This document shows, one piece after another, positions 1 through 8,786 of a stretch of DNA of 64,000 bases. Location of the stretch: contig NZ_HE978585.1 of the NCBI RefSeq assembly GCF_000311985.1, positions 342,346-406,345 of the forward strand, written 5' to 3'. The notes below the pieces were generated by a model. It was given only the letters and a program-made list of their open reading frames with translations, was not told where the DNA came from and did no database searches. The position numbers and the translations under genes are program-made. This DNA comes from Kallipyga massiliensis ph2. GTDB lineage: Bacteria > Bacillota > Clostridia > Tissierellales > Peptoniphilaceae. The stretch's first letter is position 1; the number at the start of each line of letters is the position of its first letter.

Positions 1-2
1 AA

Positions 3-383
3 AGTTATCTGATCGTTGAGGGCCCTTTCGCTACCCTTTATTTCACGGCTTCTATTCGATCCCTTACAGATAATTCCTTCGGACCACTGTTGGCTTTATG
101 CGTTTCACCAATTAAGCCTGCTTCTGCAATCGTTGGAACAGCATTTATCATGGAGGAGGAATATAGTCGTCCTCTTATCATGCTTGAAACAGGCGCTCTT
201 TGCCTGATGATAAATCCTAACCAATCATCTGCCACTACAACCAATGCACCTGTTCTTAAGGAGTTTGAGAATCTGAATACCCAGGACACCCCGGTTTCAG
301 ATAGGCCACCTAAGCCGGACCCAAACAGAACATATACACTAACAGGAAGTATAATCTATCTCGCCACAGAAACTCAAGAATAA
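3..383 (+). CDS. Hypothetical phage-region protein, 5'-truncated at window edge
   Basis: The plus frame is open from base 3 without a stop to TAA at 383 (about 126 residues), and the gene's start would lie outside the window. It ends 28 bases before a rho-independent terminator and just upstream of the holin, as expected for the last gene of a late phage transcript. The tail (residues 85-126) is rich in Pro, Thr and Asn. I recognise no family. A competing 83-codon open frame lies on the minus strand (38-289), so the coding strand is not certain. Confidence 0.35.
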   Translation, partial: SYLIVEGPFATLYFTASIRSLTDNSFGPLLALCVSPIKPASAIVGTAFIMEEEYSRPLIMLETGALCLMINPNQSSATTTNAPVLKEFENLNTQDTPVSDRPPKPDPNRTYTLTGSIIYLATETQE

Positions 384-410
384 GCACCTATCCACTATTT
401 GTTCGCATAA

Positions 411-431
411 AGCCGTACTGACGGCTTTTTT
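411..431 (+). terminator. Rho-independent terminator before the lysis genes
   Basis: The stem GCCGT/ACGGC with an ACTG loop is followed directly by six T. It separates the upstream partial gene from the holin, whose ribosome binding site (AAAGGAGG) begins about 15 bases later. Confidence 0.6.
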
Positions 432-460
432 CATGTTCAAAATCAAAGGAGGAATCTATT

Positions 461-874
461 ATGAAAGAATTCTGGACAACCATTCAACTTATTTTTGTCG
501 GCATCGGAGGCTGGCTCGGCTATTACTTAGGAGGCTTTGACGGACTTCTCTATGCGCTGATCGCCTTTGTCATCTGCGATTACGTGACAGGCATTATGTG
601 CGCCGTCTCCGATAAAAACCTCTCAAGCGAAGTCGGCTTTAAAGGCATCGCCAAAAAGGTCGTGATCTTCATTCTGGTCGCCGTTGCCAACATCATCGAC
701 ACTAACGTCATCACACAGGGCGCGATTCTTCGCACGGCCGTCATCTCCTTCTATCTCTCAAACGAAGGGCTGTCGCTTGTGGAAAACGCGACTCATCTGG
801 GACTTCCTGTCCCGGACAAACTCAAGGCGGTCTTGGCACAGCTTCATGACCGCGCAGAAAAGGAGGAAAAATAA
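461..874 (+). CDS. Phage holin (TcdE/Cp-1 holin-like)
   Basis: Small 137-residue membrane protein with several hydrophobic segments (about residues 5-25, 27-48, 65-85, 88-105), a DYVTG motif in the second helix and a charged C-terminus (DRAEKEEK). This layout fits the phage_holin_4 / toxin-secretion holin family, which forms inner-membrane pores that release or activate the endolysin at the end of the lytic cycle. AAAGGAGG lies 7-8 bases before the ATG. The endolysin starts three bases after the stop codon, giving a typical holin-endolysin lysis cassette. The family is recognised from topology and context, not from a catalytic motif. Confidence 0.85.
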   Translation: MKEFWTTIQLIFVGIGGWLGYYLGGFDGLLYALIAFVICDYVTGIMCAVSDKNLSSEVGFKGIAKKVVIFILVAVANIIDTNVITQGAILRTAVISFYLSNEGLSLVENATHLGLPVPDKLKAVLAQLHDRAEKEEK

Positions 875-876
875 CT

Positions 877-1797
877 ATGACTATAAAAGGAATTGATGTA
901 TCAACCTGGCAGGGATCGATTGATTTTAACCGTGTAAAACAAAGCGGGATCAACTTTGTCATTATTCGTGCAGGCTACGGCTCGGCACTTTCTCAAAAGG
1001 ACAAGTGGTTTGAGACGAACTACGCCCGCGCCAAAGCGTCAGGTCTTCATGTGGGAGCCTATTGGTACTCCTATGCGGGAAGCGCCGGAGAGGCACGCGA
1101 AGAAGCACGTGTCTGCAAACAGGTGCTCTCCGGCAAGCAGTTTGACTATCCCATCTACTTTGATTTGGAAGAAAAGTCACAGCTTGCCTGCGGACGGGCT
1201 TTTTGCGACTCGCTCATTCGAGCCTTTTGCAATGAGATGGAAGCGGGCGGCTATTTTGCCGGATTCTACACCTCGCTCTCAGCAGCAGTGAACAACGTTT
1301 CCGCTGATGTGAGAAACCGCTACGCCTTCTGGGTGGCGCAGTGGAACAGTCGCTGCACCTATGGCGGCCAATACGGCCTTTGGCAGTATTCCTCGAGCGG
1401 CTCGGTGCCGGGCATCGCAGGCAGATGCGATATGGATCTTGCCTATGTGGACTATCCCTCCATCATCAGGAAAGGCGGCTTTAACGGCTATGGCAAAGGC
1501 ACAAGCTCCGCTCCTGCAAGAAAGTCTGTCGATACGCTGGCCCATGAAGTCATCGCAGGTGCTTGGGGAAACGGTGAGGTCAGAGTAAACCGTCTTACCA
1601 AAGCAGGCTACGACTACGACGCAGTGCAGGCACGCGTAAATAAGCTTTTAGGCATAAAGCCGAAAAAGTCCATCGACACACTTGCCCGAGAGGTCATCCG
1701 CGGCGACTGGGGAAACGGTAAGGACCGTGTAAACCGCCTGACGAAAGCAGGCTACGATTACGAAGCTGTACAAAAACGAGTAAACGAACTGCTCTAA
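877..1797 (+). CDS. Phage endolysin: GH25 muramidase with two CW_7 repeats
   Basis: 306 residues. The N-terminal 190 or so residues are a glycoside hydrolase 25 lysozyme domain (opening KGIDVSTWQGSIDF, then IYFDLEE carrying acidic catalytic residues, and WVAQWN and WQYSSSG motifs); the family cleaves the MurNAc-GlcNAc bond of peptidoglycan. The C-terminal part holds two near-identical repeats (about 217-258 and 265-306), each containing a VI-x-G-x-WGNG and RVNRLTKAGYDY core. These are CW_7 (Cpl-7-type) cell-wall-binding repeats. There is no signal peptide, consistent with dependence on the holin just upstream. A strong terminator follows the stop codon. Confidence 0.95.
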   Translation: MTIKGIDVSTWQGSIDFNRVKQSGINFVIIRAGYGSALSQKDKWFETNYARAKASGLHVGAYWYSYAGSAGEAREEARVCKQVLSGKQFDYPIYFDLEEKSQLACGRAFCDSLIRAFCNEMEAGGYFAGFYTSLSAAVNNVSADVRNRYAFWVAQWNSRCTYGGQYGLWQYSSSGSVPGIAGRCDMDLAYVDYPSIIRKGGFNGYGKGTSSAPARKSVDTLAHEVIAGAWGNGEVRVNRLTKAGYDYDAVQARVNKLLGIKPKKSIDTLAREVIRGDWGNGKDRVNRLTKAGYDYEAVQKRVNELL

Positions 1798-1814
1798 GCT
1801 GAATGCATTGATAT

Positions 1815-1862
1815 GCCCGCAAGGCGTGAGGAGAAATCTTCACTCCCTTGCGGGCTTTTTTA
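1815..1862 (+). terminator. Strong terminator after the endolysin
   Basis: Ten-base arms GCCCGCAAGG and CCTTGCGGGC enclose a 21-base loop and are followed by a run of T. It closes the lysis cassette. Confidence 0.85.
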
Positions 1863-1996
1863 TTTTGTCCGCTCAACTTCTTCAAAAACCTCCAGAGGAA
1901 CAGTAGAAGGCAGAAAAAGATTCGTCCATAACGCCCTCGTCTCTTCAGGGAGTGTTAGAGGGACAGCAAGACCTGCCCTCTGTCTGGAGGGATGAT

Positions 1997-2404
1997 ATGA
2001 CAAATGATGAAAAACAAAGCATTTACAACATGAGACGAAACGGTGCAAGTTATGCCGTAATTGCTGCCATCTTAAATCTATCGAAAAGCACCGTGGCTTC
2101 CTTTTGCCAAAAAGAAGGCCTGAGAACAGGTTCCTCAAAAGCTTTAACAGCACTACGCTACTGCAAGTATTGCGGAAAGCCACTGCCCGTCAAGGAAAAA
2201 GGGAAAGAGCAAAAATTCTGCTCAGAGCACTGCCGGATGAGCTGGTGGAAAGAGCATCCGGAAGAGCTGAATAAAAAGGCAATCTATATATTCACCTGCC
2301 CATGCTGCGGAAAAACTTTCACTTCCTATGGCAATGTGCACAGAAAGTATTGCAGTCATGCTTGCTATATCCAAGACCGATTCGGAGGCTCTCATGAAGA
2401 CTGA
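1997..2404 (+). CDS. HTH plus zinc-ribbon protein that accompanies phage serine recombinases
   Basis: 135 residues from an ATG preceded by GGAGGG. Residues 1-38 form a resolvase-like helix-turn-helix (YNMRRNGASYAVIAAILNLS). Two cysteine clusters follow: CKYCGKPL...CSEHCRMSWW and CPCCGKTF...YCSHACY, which look like paired zinc-binding knuckles. Proteins of this kind are often auto-named RNA polymerase sigma-70 subunit, but no sigma region is visible. In Clostridia they sit immediately upstream of SHOCT peptides and large serine recombinases, as here. The likely role is a DNA-binding accessory or directionality factor for the recombinases (inference). The stop overlaps the next start by 11 bases. 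Confidence 0.7.
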   Translation: MTNDEKQSIYNMRRNGASYAVIAAILNLSKSTVASFCQKEGLRTGSSKALTALRYCKYCGKPLPVKEKGKEQKFCSEHCRMSWWKEHPEELNKKAIYIFTCPCCGKTFTSYGNVHRKYCSHACYIQDRFGGSHED

Positions 2405-2576
2405 AGCCTTCGCATCCGAGCTTGCCTATGAAGTATCCCGCTCCATCCTCTTTTCTTTGCTCAAGCAAAACATCATCGATAAAGAGGAATTCATTCGTCT
2501 CGACCACGCACTCCTAAAGCGATACCATCCCGGCTTAGGTGCGTTATTTACTTGCTATTTCAGCTCTTTAGAGTGA
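2394..2576 (+). CDS. SHOCT-like small protein
   Basis: 60 residues starting at an ATG inside the end of the preceding gene (GGAGG a few bases upstream), so translation is probably coupled. The core SILFSLLKQNIIDKEEFIRLDHALLKRY matches the short amphipathic SHOCT pattern (L-x-K-G-I-I-T-x-E-E-F). SHOCT domains are usually oligomerisation or tethering elements. The position between the HTH/zinc protein and the recombinases is the standard arrangement in clostridial phages and conjugative elements, so a recombination-accessory role is plausible but unproven. Confidence 0.65.
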   Translation: MKTEAFASELAYEVSRSILFSLLKQNIIDKEEFIRLDHALLKRYHPGLGALFTCYFSSLE

Positions 2577-2604
2577 TGTATAGACACGGAAAGGAGACGA
2601 TTCT

Positions 2605-4371
2605 ATGGCTGAAATCATAAAAATCGAAGCAAAGAAATCACCGCTGCCAAACCGCAAAAAAGTCGCCGCCTATGCCCGTGTCTCTATGGAAACGCAAAGG
2701 CTGCACCACTCATTGGCGGCACAGATCAGTTTTTATTCTGATTTAATACAGAAGAACCCCGAGTGGGATTATGCCGGTGTCTATGCCGATGAAGGCATCA
2801 GCGGCACATCAGTGGAAAAACGTCCCGAGTTTATGCGCATGATGAAAGACTGCAAGGCCGGAAAAATAGACCTCATCTTAACGAAATCCATCTCCCGATT
2901 CGCGCGTAACACGGTCGACCTCCTAAAAGTCGTAAGACAGTTAAAAGACCTCAACATCGAGGTCCGATTTGAAAAGGAAAAAATCAACTCACTTTCGGAT
3001 GACGGTGAGCTGATGCTCACGCTCCTTGCCTCTTTCGCACAGGAAGAAACCATCAGCATCTCTAACAACGTCAAATGGGCCATCCGAAAACGCATGTCCG
3101 AAGGAAACCCGAATATGCGAAATAACGTCTATGGCTACCGCTGGAAGGATGACACCCTGATTGTTGTTCCCGAAGAAGCAAGGATCGTGCGGCGCATCTT
3201 TCAAAACTTCCTTGATGGAAAATCCCGCCTTGAAACCGAGCGTGAATTTGCAGAGGAAGGCATTACAACCAGAAAGGGCTACCGCTGGACGGACTCCAAT
3301 ATTAAGGTTGTTCTGACCAATGTCACTTATACGGGAAATTTGCTCTGTCAAAAAGAGTTTGTCGAAGATCCCATTACCAAGAAGCGCAAGAAAAACCGCG
3401 GTGAGCTTCCTCAGTATTTCATCGCAAACACCCATGAAGCGATTATCGACAAGGAAACTTTCGACTATGTGCAAGAAGAGATGGCAAGAAGACGTGCTCT
3501 GGGACCTCGGGCAAACAAGAGCCTGAACATCTACTGCTTTACCGGAAAAATCAAATGTGAGCTGTGCGGGAAAAGCTATATGCGAAACGTCCGAAACAAC
3601 CGTGCCAAGCACTCCAATCTTGGGGATAAAGTCTTCAGCTGGGTATGCGGCTCCAGCAAGAAAAAGTACAGTACATGCTCGGCAAAAGCCATCCCGGATC
3701 GAATCCTTAAAACTTGCTGTGCCAAAGTGCTCGGCCTTGAAGACTTTGATGATGCTGTTTTTAATGAGCAAATCGATAAAATTACAGTACCTAAGCAAGG
3801 TGTTCTCATCTTTCATTTCAAAGATGGCCATACGATCAGAGAAACTTGGAAAAATAATGCCCGAAAAGAATCGTGGGATGATGCGGCGCGCAAACGCGCC
3901 TCAGACTACCGGCGCACTCACGCCATGAAACGCTCAGACGTTACCTGCTTTTCCACTAAAATCCGATGCGAACATTGCGGATGCAATTTCCGCGCGCAAA
4001 CACAAAACTGTTCAACATCTCCCAGCGGAAAACGCAGATACTGGCGATGTGCCGAACATAACGGCTGTGACACCAGAGGATTCAGAGACGACCTTTTGCG
4101 CTCACTTACCGCAGAGGTCTTAGGTCTTGATGCATTCGATGACGCTTTTTTTCTTTCGAAGATCGACCATATCAGCGTCCTTAGCCGAGAAGACCTTATC
4201 TTTCATTTTTATGATGGAAAGGAAATTGCTCGCAAGCTGATCCAACCTACGCACGAAGGACACAAGTGGACAGAGGAACAGCATGCGAAATTTAAAGCAT
4301 CCATCAAAGAATGCTACGCGTCAGAGCGGCACAAGCCGATACGAAAGGAGAAGCTATGGCCAAACAAGTAA
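2605..4371 (+). CDS. Large serine recombinase with duplicated zinc-ribbon module
   Basis: 588 residues. The resolvase catalytic domain spans about residues 18-160: the nucleophile serine is in AAYARVS, followed by DEGISGTS, SRFARNTVD and AQEETISIS. A recombinase domain follows (about 165-270) with the usual fold ending in TNVTYTGNLLCQKEF, then a zinc ribbon (CELCGKSY near 315 and two more Cys). Unusually, the zinc ribbon plus its beta segment (VLGLEDFDDAVF...LIFHFKDG) recurs at about residues 450-550 (CEHCGCNF, VLGLDAFDDAFF, LIFHFYDG). Large serine recombinases integrate and excise phages and conjugative elements through a Ser-DNA link. The stop overlaps the second recombinase, so the two are co-translated and probably act together. 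Confidence 0.9.
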   Translation: MAEIIKIEAKKSPLPNRKKVAAYARVSMETQRLHHSLAAQISFYSDLIQKNPEWDYAGVYADEGISGTSVEKRPEFMRMMKDCKAGKIDLILTKSISRFARNTVDLLKVVRQLKDLNIEVRFEKEKINSLSDDGELMLTLLASFAQEETISISNNVKWAIRKRMSEGNPNMRNNVYGYRWKDDTLIVVPEEARIVRRIFQNFLDGKSRLETEREFAEEGITTRKGYRWTDSNIKVVLTNVTYTGNLLCQKEFVEDPITKKRKKNRGELPQYFIANTHEAIIDKETFDYVQEEMARRRALGPRANKSLNIYCFTGKIKCELCGKSYMRNVRNNRAKHSNLGDKVFSWVCGSSKKKYSTCSAKAIPDRILKTCCAKVLGLEDFDDAVFNEQIDKITVPKQGVLIFHFKDGHTIRETWKNNARKESWDDAARKRASDYRRTHAMKRSDVTCFSTKIRCEHCGCNFRAQTQNCSTSPSGKRRYWRCAEHNGCDTRGFRDDLLRSLTAEVLGLDAFDDAFFLSKIDHISVLSREDLIFHFYDGKEIARKLIQPTHEGHKWTEEQHAKFKASIKECYASERHKPIRKEKLWPNK

Positions 4372-5936
4372 CCACGATACCCGCCAGCATCAAACCCTTC
4401 TCCAAAACACCGCTCACCACTTCACGCAAACGCCGCGTGGCAGCCTATGCCCGCGTCTCAACGGACTCCGATGAGCAGTTTACCAGCTACGAGGCACAGG
4501 TAGACTACTACACAAATTACATTAAAGCCAGAAATGACTGGCAATTTGCGGGTGTCTACACCGACGAAGGGATCACCGGTACCAATACCAAAAAGCGAGA
4601 GGGCTTCAAACGCATGGTCAAAGATGCCCTTGACGGAAAAATAGATCTTATCGTCACCAAATCGGTCTCGCGTTTTGCCAGAAATACCGTGGACAGCTTA
4701 ACCACCATCCGAAAGCTTAAAGAGCACGGCACCGAGTGCTTCTTTGAAAAAGAGAATATATGGACCTTTGACTCCAAAGGCGAGCTTTTGATTACCATCA
4801 TGAGCAGCCTTGCTCAGGAAGAATCCCGCTCGATATCCGAAAACTGCACGTGGGGTCAAAGAAAGCGCTTTGCCGATGGCAAAGTCACCGTCCCTTTCAA
4901 ACACTTCTTAGGCTATGACCGCGGAAAGGATGGAAACCTCATCGTCAACCTCGAACAAGCAAAAATCGTCAAACGTATCTATGCGATGTATCTTCAAGGA
5001 AAAACCTACCACCTCATTGCAAAGGCTCTGACCGAAGACGGTATCCCGTCACCTGCAGGAAAACCTCGCTGGAACCCAAGCAACATCAAATCCATCCTTA
5101 CCAACGAAAAATACAAAGGCGATGCGCTCCTACAAAAGTCCTTTACCACGAACTTTCTTACCAAAGAGCACAAGATAAACGAAGGCGAAATTCCGCAGTA
5201 CTACGTCTCCGGAAACCACGAAGCCATCATTGAACCGGAGGTGTGGGAACTCGTACAACGCGAGATGGAAAGACGCAAAAGTGAAAAAGGAAGGCACAGT
5301 GGCGTGAGACTTTTCTCCGGCAAGGTCTACTGTGGTGAATGCGGAACAAGGCTCGGTTCAAAAGTCTGGCATTCCACAGACAAATACAAGCAGGTCATCT
5401 GGCAATGCAACAGGCACTGCAAGAAAAACTCCCCCTGCAAAAACGGCGTGCATCTTACCGATGAGGAGCTAAAAGCCGCCGTCCTTTCTGCGACCAACAA
5501 GCTCATAGAGAATAAAGATGAGATTCTTAATAGCTTTCAAGAGATTGTCGGAGGCGTTTATGATACTCATACCTTGGAAGGCGAAAAAGCAAAGCTGGAA
5601 AGTGAGATGGATGTCTGTGCCAAGATGATCGAAGACCTTATCCGCCAAAACGCCACCACACCGCAAGACCAGAGCGAGTATCAAGCAAAGTACGAAGATC
5701 TGGAACGCTTCTACAATGAAAAAAAGGCGGCCTTAGCGAAGGTCGAAGGAAAGCTCAAAAAGATGCAGGCGACCAAAGCCGATATCAAGTTCTGCCTGAA
5801 GCAGCTGCAAAAACAAGATACGCTTCTGCAAGCATTCAATGCACAAAGCTTCTGTGCCCTCGTGGATCACATCACGGTATATGGAAAAGACGATATCCGC
5901 GTGATATTTAGAAACGGCTCAGAAATCAAGGTATGA
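4356..5936 (+). CDS. Large serine recombinase, second of an overlapping pair
   Basis: 526 residues. I chose the ATG at 4356 because AAAGGAG ends five bases before it. The catalytic domain (about 25-165) has AAYARVSTDS with the nucleophile serine, DEGITGTN, SRFARNTVD and AQEESRSIS. A recombinase domain runs to about 290, then a zinc ribbon (CGECGTRL ... CNRHC ... CKNG), a charged coiled coil (about 400-475) typical of integrases that hold synapsed att sites, and a C-terminal beta segment ending IRVIFRNGSEIKV. It lies 43 bases from the convergent ECF operon, so the element's right attachment site should be in or near that gap; I see no clear core there. Confidence 0.92.
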   Translation: MAKQVTTIPASIKPFSKTPLTTSRKRRVAAYARVSTDSDEQFTSYEAQVDYYTNYIKARNDWQFAGVYTDEGITGTNTKKREGFKRMVKDALDGKIDLIVTKSVSRFARNTVDSLTTIRKLKEHGTECFFEKENIWTFDSKGELLITIMSSLAQEESRSISENCTWGQRKRFADGKVTVPFKHFLGYDRGKDGNLIVNLEQAKIVKRIYAMYLQGKTYHLIAKALTEDGIPSPAGKPRWNPSNIKSILTNEKYKGDALLQKSFTTNFLTKEHKINEGEIPQYYVSGNHEAIIEPEVWELVQREMERRKSEKGRHSGVRLFSGKVYCGECGTRLGSKVWHSTDKYKQVIWQCNRHCKKNSPCKNGVHLTDEELKAAVLSATNKLIENKDEILNSFQEIVGGVYDTHTLEGEKAKLESEMDVCAKMIEDLIRQNATTPQDQSEYQAKYEDLERFYNEKKAALAKVEGKLKKMQATKADIKFCLKQLQKQDTLLQAFNAQSFCALVDHITVYGKDDIRVIFRNGSEIKV

Positions 5937-5978
5937 AAAAGAGCGTACTTATGCAACAAAGCACACTCTCAGCCATTC

Positions 5979-7427
5979 TTATTTCATCATATGCTCAAAA
6001 TAAGAAATAAGCTTGCGGCAATCATCCGTCTGTAAATCAAGTTTCTCGTACCCGTCATGCTTAAGCAAAAGAACCGTACGGCAGACCTTAAGCAAGAGCT
6101 CGATGTCATGCGTAATAATCATTGTCGGGCGACCTTTGGAAAGTTCAAAGATAAGCTCGGCGATTTTATCCATATGCATATAATCCAAACCGCTGGTCGG
6201 CTCATCCAAGACAAGAATTTGCTTTTCGCTCAAAAAAGCATTGATTAAAGCCAGCCTTTGCTTTTGTCCGCCGGATAGGTTTTGGGGATGTTCGCTGCGT
6301 TTGTCCCAAAGATCAATATGCTTAATGATATGAGAGACAGCCGTCAAATAAGCTTCATCTGCTTTTTTCCTGTTTGCAAGCACCTCATTTTCCACGGTAT
6401 CAAAAAACAGCTGATAATCTGCATCTTGCATCATGTAGTAGGCATTCTTAAGGCGCTCTCTTTGAGTTTTTCCCCATGAAATCTCTTGTCTTTTGCCGTT
6501 AAGACCGCATAAGACCCGCCCCAAGCTGCTTTTCCCGATGCCGTTGGCACCGACAATACCAATGATTTCACTGGCATGAAGATCAAAGGACAGGCCGGAT
6601 ATCAGCTGCTTTTTCCCAACGGACACATGAACGTCATTCGCATAAAAAATACGTTGTTTCATCTTTGCCATGTTTTGCGGAACAAGTGCGGAAAAGTCGA
6701 TTGTCCGAAGTCCGAAGTCTTTGCAATCGGAAGTCTTAAGTTCTCCGGCATCAAACTCTTTGATAAAAGTTCCGTCTTTCATGACATAAAGCTTATCGTA
6801 GAGTTCTTTCAAAAAATACAGTCGGTGTTCGGCAATGACGATGGTTCTACCCGACGCTTTAAGCAATTTGAGGATGTTTTGCAAATCGCGGATCCCTTCT
6901 TGATCAAGGGAAGCTGAAGGCTCATCAAAGAAAATAATCTTTGTGTCATAAACCAAGGTTGAAGCAATAGCTACCCGCTGCTTTTCGCCGCCAGAAAGCT
7001 CATTCAAATTTTTATCCATGAGATGAGGAATGCTCATGTACTCAAAAGCTTTCTTCACACGTTTTCTCAGTTCCGCCTGCGGCATGCCGAGGTTCTCTCC
7101 GACAAGGGCGACCTCATCTTCTGCCTTGCGGGTAAAGAATTGATCGGATGGATTTTGAAATACGTTGCCGATGACCTTAGCCAAGGTACCCTTCTTAAAA
7201 TCATGCAAGTTTTGACCCAATAATGTGACTTTACCATCCAGTGTTCCTTCATACTGATCCGGTATGAGTCCGTTCATCACTCTGGTAAGCGTTGTTTTTC
7301 CGCAGCCGGAATTACCGGTGAGCACGATGAGTTCTCCTTCGGTAATCATAAAATGAATATCATGCAAAGATGCCTTCTCTGCGCCTTGATAATTGAAGCG
7401 CTCAATATTGACTTTCATGATGTCCAT
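5979..7427 (-). CDS. ECF transporter double ATPase (EcfA-A' fusion)
   Basis: 482 residues with two complete ABC cassettes. First: Walker A GNSGCGKTT near residue 38, signature LSGGEKQRV, Walker B IIFFDEPSA. Second: GANGIGKSS near 295, LSGGQKQRL, ILVLDEPTS, and a switch histidine in ITHD. The fused pair energises vitamin or metal uptake through the EcfT gene directly upstream (overlap of a few bases). Translation could begin at either of two Met codons three codons apart. It is the last gene of the minus-strand TetR-ABC-ABC-S-T-A operon and converges on the recombinase genes. Confidence 0.93.
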   Translation of the reverse strand: MDIMKVNIERFNYQGAEKASLHDIHFMITEGELIVLTGNSGCGKTTLTRVMNGLIPDQYEGTLDGKVTLLGQNLHDFKKGTLAKVIGNVFQNPSDQFFTRKAEDEVALVGENLGMPQAELRKRVKKAFEYMSIPHLMDKNLNELSGGEKQRVAIASTLVYDTKIIFFDEPSASLDQEGIRDLQNILKLLKASGRTIVIAEHRLYFLKELYDKLYVMKDGTFIKEFDAGELKTSDCKDFGLRTIDFSALVPQNMAKMKQRIFYANDVHVSVGKKQLISGLSFDLHASEIIGIVGANGIGKSSLGRVLCGLNGKRQEISWGKTQRERLKNAYYMMQDADYQLFFDTVENEVLANRKKADEAYLTAVSHIIKHIDLWDKRSEHPQNLSGGQKQRLALINAFLSEKQILVLDEPTSGLDYMHMDKIAELIFELSKGRPTMIITHDIELLLKVCRTVLLLKHDGYEKLDLQTDDCRKLISYFEHMMK

Positions 7428-8113
7428 AGTGCAACTCCCAAAAGCGCCACGCCGGCAAACAGGCTGATGCCATCTGCGAATTTAAAGCGCATATCATAAT
7501 AACTGGTTTTTTCTCCTTCATACTCGATACCTTTGGCAATAATTGAAGAGACGAGAGTTTCGCTGACATGCAGACATTTATATACCAAAGGAACAAAGTA
7601 CAGCTCAAAAGTACGGACGGGGTGCAAAAGTGAAGCATGAAAACCGCGGATTTTTATTCCGGCTTTAATTTCCTTAAGTCTAAGCAGTATTTCGTCAAGA
7701 AAGCGCAGCGCGGTAACAAGACCGACCGATAGACTTATGGGTAAATGCAACTGGCGCATAGCCGTAAAAATTTTAGTCGAACTTGTCATGACCAGTGCAC
7801 GACCAATATTCATGATCGGAAACAACTGAAGAATTAAAATAGCAAGTCCTAAAAAAGCTCCTGTTGTAAAACCTGACGAGATATGAGCCAGAAGCACTGC
7901 CACACCGAATATACCTGCATAAAAAACGAGATTTTTTATGCAGGTTCGAGCGGAACGAGACAGCAAGATTAAAAAGCTTGCCGCACAGGTGATTCCATAT
8001 AACCATGGATTGCGAGTAAAGACCAAGAAGGAAAACAGGATCGTTAAGGCAAATAGCGTAAGCGGATGAAGATATCCCTCTTGATCTTTTCTGCGGGAAA
8101 ATGATCGGCTCAT
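7415..8113 (-). CDS. ECF transporter transmembrane component (EcfT)
   Basis: About 232 residues from the ATG just after the S-component stop; an upstream ATG at 8149 would add 12 residues overlapping the S gene. There are multiple hydrophobic segments in the first 120 residues, then the cytoplasmic coupling region containing LRFLDEILLRLKEIKAGIKIRG and SSIIAKGIEYEGEKTSY; Ala-Arg-Gly-like coupling motifs of EcfT bind the ATPases. It transmits ATP hydrolysis to the S component encoded by the preceding gene. The tight spacing on both sides indicates one transcript. Confidence 0.88.
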   Translation of the reverse strand: MSRSFSRRKDQEGYLHPLTLFALTILFSFLVFTRNPWLYGITCAASFLILLSRSARTCIKNLVFYAGIFGVAVLLAHISSGFTTGAFLGLAILILQLFPIMNIGRALVMTSSTKIFTAMRQLHLPISLSVGLVTALRFLDEILLRLKEIKAGIKIRGFHASLLHPVRTFELYFVPLVYKCLHVSETLVSSIIAKGIEYEGEKTSYYDMRFKFADGISLFAGVALLGVALWTS

Positions 8114-8114
8114 C

Positions 8115-8702
8115 TTATTTGAGCTTGCTCTGCTGAGTGCTTTTCTCAAAGAACTTATTGTTGATGAATACTCCGAAAAATCCGGCTAACAAGCACAGCA
8201 CAACATTAACGGCAACAGCTATCAAAATCACTTCATTTGTATAGGCGGCAACCATTTGTGCTGCTTGTTCTGGAGAAAAGGTAGATGACATGTATTTTAC
8301 TAAACCTTCGACGCCTAAAATTTTTGTTAAAAGAATGCTGTGCATCGAATCGATAAACATGGCAACACTAAAAGCAATGGCGATGCGTTTGCTATGATCG
8401 TACTTTCCGATAATCAGCTCGCAGACAATCCCTGCAATCAGAGTAATCGGAATCATGATCCCATAACCTAAAATTGCATATACCAACCCAAGCACAACCC
8501 AAAAGAGAAGCGCTGTGCCACGCTTTTGTACTTTTCGAGCCGCAATCACAAAGGTCGGTCCGATCACAAAAGCGGCAAACCCGGCTGAAATGTAGAGGGC
8601 AGCCATGCCTAAAAGTCCCGTCAGCATACTGATTCCAAAGGCGACAACACAGCCAATTACTGCCAATACGGCGATCTGTACAACATTTTTTATTTTCATC
8701 AT
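8115..8702 (-). CDS. ECF S component, MptD/Trep_Strep family
   Basis: About 195 residues starting at the first of two adjacent ATGs behind AAGGAA. It has six hydrophobic segments with small-residue-rich helices (GMAALYISAGFAAFVIGPTF, AILGYGIMIPITLIAGIVCELIIG). Overall it resembles the MptD/Trep_Strep substrate-binding subunits (TIGR02185 type), whose substrates are mostly unassigned. In Streptococcus pyogenes a comparable ECF set (siaFGH) next to two ABC genes has been linked to haem uptake; that comparison is from memory and based on gene order. Haem, a siderophore or another metal ligand are the best guesses for the substrate. Confidence 0.8.
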   Translation of the reverse strand: MMKIKNVVQIAVLAVIGCVVAFGISMLTGLLGMAALYISAGFAAFVIGPTFVIAARKVQKRGTALLFWVVLGLVYAILGYGIMIPITLIAGIVCELIIGKYDHSKRIAIAFSVAMFIDSMHSILLTKILGVEGLVKYMSSTFSPEQAAQMVAAYTNEVILIAVAVNVVLCLLAGFFGVFINNKFFEKSTQQSKLK

Positions 8703-8786
8703 AAAATTCCTTTCTGAACATTTAATTTTCGACAACATCAGGCACAATCATTTTTATGTCGAAGATGTTGTTGTTAGTTCCAAACT

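Noticed and set aside
38..289. Minus-strand 83-codon frame at the window start
   Set aside because: It opposes the phage late-gene direction, has no ribosome binding site and is covered by a longer plus-strand open frame leading to a terminator.
2605..5936. ccrAB-type SCC recombinases acting on the rlmD scars
   Set aside because: The pair is overlapping and large as in ccrAB, but it follows phage lysis and sigma/SHOCT-type genes and no rlmD scar lies next to it; a link to the scars is not shown.
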